Positions 59,262-64,000 of a stretch of 64,000 nt of DNA are shown here, in pieces. The stretch comes from Paraburkholderia sejongensis (GTDB taxonomy: Bacteria > Pseudomonadota > Gammaproteobacteria > Burkholderiales > Burkholderiaceae): positions 1-64,000 of the forward strand of contig NZ_JAJITD010000017.1 in NCBI RefSeq assembly GCF_020880815.1, read 5' to 3'. The notes under the pieces were generated by a model that saw nothing but the letters and a program-made list of their open reading frames with translations, did not search any database and was not told the DNA's origin. Both the position numbers and the translations under genes were made by a program. Numbering within the stretch: the stretch's first letter is position 1; each line of letters begins with the position of its first letter.

Positions 59262-60812
59262 TCAGCCTTCGACGACGTCCAGATAGTCTTCCGGACGGGT
59301 CCGGTCCTCGCCGCGCTGCATCCCCGCCGCGCGCACCAGCAGACTCACGACGACCGACACCACGAGGTTGACGATCAGCGCCCACACCGCCGCGTAGCCC
59401 GGCACCGCCATGCCGAACAGATGGATCGTGAAGATCGAACCGGCCAGTTTCAGCGAAATCGCCATCCACGTACCGGTCACGATACCGGCTGCCCAGCCGG
59501 CCAGCAGACCGCGGTAGTCGAGCACGCGGGTGTAGAGGCCGAGCACGATCGCCGGCAGCGTCTGGATGATCCAGATCCCGCCGAGCAGTTGCAGCTGGAT
59601 CGCATACGTGAGCGGCAGGCCGAGAATGAACGCGACCGCGCCGACCTTGACGATCAGCGACACCAGCTTGGCGACGTTGGTCTCCTGCTCGTGCGTCATG
59701 TTGCGGTTGACGAACTCCTTGTGCACGTTACGCGTGTACAGGTTCGCCGCCGCGATCGACATGATCGCCGCCGGCACCAGCGCGCCGATCCCGATCGCCG
59801 CGAACGCGACGCCGACGAACCACGACGGGAAGAAGTGCAGGAACAGCGCCGGCACCGCGAAGTTCGGACCGAAGGCCTTGAAGTACGGCGCGAACTCCGG
59901 CATGTCCTTCACGCCGGCCGCGAGCGCCATGAAGCCGAGCAGCGCGAGCAGACCGAGCACCAGCGAGTAGGCCGGCAGCAGCGCCATGTTGCGGCGGATC
60001 GTGTTGCCCGACTTCGACGACAGCACCGCGGTGATCGAGTGCGGATACAGGAACAGCGCGAGCGCCGAGCCTACCGCCAGCGTCGCGTACGCGCTATAGC
60101 CGTTCAGGCTCGACACGTCCGGAGACTTCAGCAGCAGCTTGGCCGGCGGCACCGCGCCGAAGATATGGCCGAAGCCGCCCAGCTGCGGCGGAATCACGAT
60201 GATCGCCGCGAAGATCGTCACGTAGATCAGGATGTCCTTGACCACCGCGATCATCGCCGGCGCGCGCAGGCCCGACGTGTACGTGTAGGCCGCGAGGATC
60301 GCGAACGCGATGATGAGCGGCAGATCGCCGACGAAGCCGGTGGTGTCGAAGCCGAGCGCGCCGATCACCACTTCGATACCGACCAGTTGCAGCGCGATGT
60401 ACGGCATCGTCGCGACGATGCCGGTCACGGCGATCGCGAGCGCGAGCATGCGGCTGCCGTAGCGGGCCGACACGAAGTCCGCCGAGGTCACGTAGCCATG
60501 CTTCTTGGCGATGCTCCACAGCTTCGGGAACACGACGAACGCGAACGGATAGATCAGGATCGTGTACGGCAGCGCGAAGAAACCGGTTGCGCCCGCACCG
60601 AATACCAGCGCCGGCACCGCGATGAACGTGTACGCGGTGTACAGGTCGCCGCCGAGCAGGAACCACGTGACGATCGTGCCGAAACGGCGGCCGCCCAGGC
60701 CCCACTCTTCCAGATGGGCGAGATCGCCGCGCCGCCAATGGGCCGCGACGAAGCCGAGAATCGTGACGCCGATGAAGAACAGGACGAAGACGAAGGTTGC
60801 AATCGGGTTCAT
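59262..60812 (-). CDS. mctP: Monocarboxylate uptake permease MctP (sodium:solute symporter family)
   Basis: The protein has 516 residues from ATG 60812, with about thirteen hydrophobic segments. Sodium/solute symporter signs: WGLGGRRFGTIVTWFLLGGDLYTAYTF (part cited: FLLGGDLYTAYTF), YVTSADFVSARYGSRML, and a later GIGALVPAAIMSIAAANL. It resembles rhizobial MctP, which takes up lactate, pyruvate and alanine. The start overlaps the stop of the DUF3311 gene by one base (TAATG), a sign of translational coupling. The operon is driven by a good promoter at 61163-61190. Confidence 0.92.
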   Translation of the reverse strand: MNPIATFVFVLFFIGVTILGFVAAHWRRGDLAHLEEWGLGGRRFGTIVTWFLLGGDLYTAYTFIAVPALVFGAGATGFFALPYTILIYPFAFVVFPKLWSIAKKHGYVTSADFVSARYGSRMLALAIAVTGIVATMPYIALQLVGIEVVIGALGFDTTGFVGDLPLIIAFAILAAYTYTSGLRAPAMIAVVKDILIYVTIFAAIIVIPPQLGGFGHIFGAVPPAKLLLKSPDVSSLNGYSAYATLAVGSALALFLYPHSITAVLSSKSGNTIRRNMALLPAYSLVLGLLALLGFMALAAGVKDMPEFAPYFKAFGPNFAVPALFLHFFPSWFVGVAFAAIGIGALVPAAIMSIAAANLYTRNVHKEFVNRNMTHEQETNVAKLVSLIVKVGAVAFILGLPLTYAIQLQLLGGIWIIQTLPAIVLGLYTRVLDYRGLLAGWAAGIVTGTWMAISLKLAGSIFTIHLFGMAVPGYAAVWALIVNLVVSVVVSLLVRAAGMQRGEDRTRPEDYLDVVEG

Positions 60813-61051
60813 TATTGCGCGCCCCCGTTCGAACGACCGGTATAGCGGGATTTGGTCTTCATGTAGACGAACGCCGTGATGGCCGCGCTAATCAGCACCC
60901 ACAGCAGTTGATACCAGTAGAAGAACGGAAAATCGAACAGCTGCGGTTCGATCCGGTTGTAGGACGGCACCCAGATCATTGCGATCCACGGTAGCAGCAA
61001 TAGCCAGAGCCAGTGCTTGCTGGCCTTTTTCACGTCGGCGTCGTGAGCCAT
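60812..61051 (-). CDS. DUF3311 small membrane protein, partner of MctP
   Basis: The protein has 79 residues, ATG 61051 with a strong AGGAGA site. Two hydrophobic segments: HWLWLLLLPWIAMIWVP (about 13-29) and FFYWYQLLWVLISAAITAFVY (43-63), and RIEPQLFDFPFFYWYQ between, the DUF3311 signature. Such peptides precede sodium:solute symporters and are thought to help them, like YhjB/ActP-type pairs. Overlap TAATG with mctP. Confidence 0.92.
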   Translation of the reverse strand: MAHDADVKKASKHWLWLLLLPWIAMIWVPSYNRIEPQLFDFPFFYWYQLLWVLISAAITAFVYMKTKSRYTGRSNGGAQ

Positions 61052-61504
61052 GACGTCTCCTCTTTCCTATTTTGAATTTATCTGCCCGTGGTCGACGGGA
61101 GTGGAATCGCGGCGGGTGGTCGTCCCGCGGATTGGCCACGGGCGCCCCGAAAGCTTCGAAAGAGTATAGGAGTGGCGAATGCCCGGTCAAGCAGGGACGA
61201 CCCGAGGCACAGCGAGGTGTGGCAACGCCGTCACGGCTTCGGCGCGCGGTGTTGATCAGAGTCTGGGATGCCTTTGCGAACGCGCGTTTTGCAGATGGGG
61301 TTCGAATGCGGAAAACAGAGGGCGAGGCGGAAAGAATTGCAGCGTGGGAAAAGTGCGCAGTGCTACGTATATGATTTTTGCATCGGTTCGCTGAAGCGGG
61401 TGAAATGCCGCTTCAGCAAATCCGCGAGGAGCACCTGGGCAGGCGCCGCGGCTGTGCGCCCCGGCCTAGCGTCCCGGTCAGGCGCCCCCGGCCAGGCGCC
61501 CCCC
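61052..61504. other. Spacer upstream of the mctP operon
   Basis: About 450 bases. Apart from the promoter at 61163-61190 I see no gene; the plus-strand frames here lack ribosome-binding sites and motifs. A CAGGCGCCCCCGGC repeat pair lies near 61478-61505, at the end of the SpeE-like gene. Confidence 0.5.
61163..61190 (-). promoter_or_regulatory. Sigma-70-type promoter of the DUF3311-mctP operon
   Basis: On the minus strand TTGACC (61190-61185), 16 bases, TATACT (61168-61163). The leader to ATG 61051 is about 105 bases. Confidence 0.65.
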
Positions 61505-62428
61505 TCAGATCACGAACGACGCGCCGGTCTGTCCGGTCGATTCGCGCAGCCCCTTGATCCACTTGCGCGCCGGCAGACCGAGTTCGGCTTCGATCAGCTT
61601 CGCGCGTGCGTCGAGCGCGGTGAACGGCACGTCGAGCGCCGGGCCCGAGAACGCGATCGCGATGCGGTTGCCGTCGTGCACTTCGGGCAGCGCGACCACG
61701 CGGCCGTCGAACGCTTCGTTCAGGCGCTTCATGTTGCGCACGAAGCTCGGATGATCGCCGAACAGGTTCACCGTGACGATGCCCGCGTCGGTCAGACACT
61801 CGCGCGCCGCGCGGTAAAAGCCGACGCTATCGAGCACCGGACCACGCGCGGTCGCGTCGTACACGTCGATCTGCAACGCACCGATCGTGCCGTGATTCGC
61901 GCGATCGTTGACGAAGTCCCATGCGTCGATTTCGTGCACGGTCAGACGCGCGTCGTCGTGCGGCAGATCGAACATCGTGCGCGCGGCGACGACCACCGCC
62001 GGGTTCAGCTCGACCGCGTCGACCTTCGCGCTCTTCAGGAAGCGATGCGCGAACTTGGTCAGCGACGCCGCGCCGAGCCCGAGCTGCACGATGCGCTTCG
62101 GCGTTTCGAGAAACAGCAGCCAGGCCATCATCTGCTGCGCGTATTCGAGTTCGATATGGTCGGGCTTGCGCAGACGCATCGCGCCTTGCACCCACTCGGT
62201 GCCGAAATGCAGGTAGCGCACGCCGCCTTCTTCGGAGAACGTGACCGGCGCGAAACGCGGCTTGCGCGGCGCTTCGATTTGCGGCGCGTCGTGCAGGTCG
62301 GTGTCGGCGGCGGGCTTTGCGTTGCGCGCGGCTTTCGGCGCGCTCTTCTGTTTACCGCCGACAGCGTCGGCGTCCCGATTGCGGAATGCACGCGCTTCGG
62401 CCGAAGCGCGCTTGATCAGTTTGGTCAT
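61505..62428 (-). CDS. Spermidine synthase-like methyltransferase-fold protein
   Basis: The protein has 307 residues from ATG 62428. After a basic, probably disordered start (about 1-60) comes a SpeE-like fold: VRYLHFGTEWVQGAMRLRKPDHIELEYAQQMMAWLLF (part cited: IELEYAQQMMAWLLF), the nucleotide site IVQLGLGAASLTKFAHRFL, VDAVELNPAVVVAARTMF and IDVYDATARGPVL. The catalytic Asp of true spermidine synthases in the GGGDG motif is changed here (GLGAA), so aminopropyl transfer is doubtful; such proteins are called spermidine synthase-like and may be methyltransferases. It is a single gene. Confidence 0.85.
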   Translation of the reverse strand: MTKLIKRASAEARAFRNRDADAVGGKQKSAPKAARNAKPAADTDLHDAPQIEAPRKPRFAPVTFSEEGGVRYLHFGTEWVQGAMRLRKPDHIELEYAQQMMAWLLFLETPKRIVQLGLGAASLTKFAHRFLKSAKVDAVELNPAVVVAARTMFDLPHDDARLTVHEIDAWDFVNDRANHGTIGALQIDVYDATARGPVLDSVGFYRAARECLTDAGIVTVNLFGDHPSFVRNMKRLNEAFDGRVVALPEVHDGNRIAIAFSGPALDVPFTALDARAKLIEAELGLPARKWIKGLRESTGQTGASFVI

Positions 62429-62520
62429 GTGAGGATTTCTGGAGGTCGCGCTGGACGCGCAATTTCTGGACGACCGAGAGCATAGCATTCGACGTCGGCA
62501 GCGGCCGCGAACCAGCACGC

Positions 62521-62554
62521 CACAAAAAAACCGCCCGCATTGCGCGGGCGGTTT
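62521..62554 (-). terminator. Rho-independent terminator of icd
   Basis: Read on the minus strand, AAACCGCCCGC, 5 bases, GCGGGCGGTTT, then a T-run. It lies about 30 bases past the icd stop. Confidence 0.85.
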
Positions 62555-62583
62555 GTCTTCACTTCATTTCGGCGTGCTTCGGA

Positions 62584-64000
<1,417 letters not shown>

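Noticed and set aside
61072..61374. 100-codon open frame upstream of mctP
   Set aside because: No ribosome-binding site, no motif, and it overlaps the promoter of the operon on the other strand.

Overview
The window looks like chromosomal DNA of a beta-proteobacterium of the Burkholderiaceae, most like Paraburkholderia/Burkholderia. The support is high GC with strong third-position bias, plus a typical gene set: rdgC, dnaE, trhO, gluQ, purT, a second FtsK-type translocase, intracellular PhaZ, an RnfB-like protein next to nth, benE, transaldolase, FUSC, mctP with its DUF3311 partner, and a monomeric isocitrate dehydrogenase. The genus is an inference from these families; no rRNA or marker gene is present to prove it. 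I see no tRNA, rRNA, insertion sequence, prophage or CRISPR array.

Layout. (1) 1-2930, minus strand: a lower-GC accessory cluster. A probable polymorphic-toxin-type protein comes first, followed by a DUF4279 gene and four small immunity-like genes, one of which has lost its start. (2) 3240-11690: ordinary accessory metabolism and signalling: an MscS channel, a DUF2945 protein, a PAS-GGDEF-EAL protein in operon with a free methionine-R-sulfoxide reductase, a molbindin, an SH3/NlpC-P60 lipoprotein, two VOC proteins and an MFS transporter. (3) 11690-14834: an unusual AT-richer stretch with a lone spore-coat-U (fimbrial subunit-like) protein, long gene-poor spacers full of inverted and direct repeats, and a FecI-like sigma factor whose region 2 is almost gone, overlapping fecR. 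(4) 14900-24035: rdgC and a surface-polysaccharide region (two paralogous GT2 enzymes, a WaaL/Wzy-type ligase, a GT9 enzyme, MsbA and a WaaE/KdtX-like glycosyltransferase). (5) 24085-37600: housekeeping: dnaE, trhO, gluQ, rhlE, an aldehyde dehydrogenase plus TPP-enzyme pair, two small envelope proteins, purT and a META lipoprotein. (6) 37672-42711: a giant FtsK with a roughly 1000-residue repeat-rich linker. (7) 42838-64000: a lactonase-like propeller, a DUF3096 peptide, GH15, phaZ, a TetR regulator, rsxB-nth-DUF1841, two c-type cytochromes, a MoxR-VWA pair, benE, tal, FUSC, the DUF3311-mctP operon, a SpeE-like protein, and the C-terminal two-thirds of icd running off the right edge.

How parts work together: the msbA/ligase/glycosyltransferase block belongs to LPS assembly. 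phaZ mobilises storage polymer. tal and icd serve central carbon flow, and mctP and benE are uptake systems for organic acids. The least ordinary parts are the toxin/immunity-like cluster at the left edge, the degenerate sigma/FecR module with its repeat-rich upstream region, and the FtsK linker. Start codons were chosen from ribosome-binding sites, family lengths and signal peptides; several genes use GTG or TTG.
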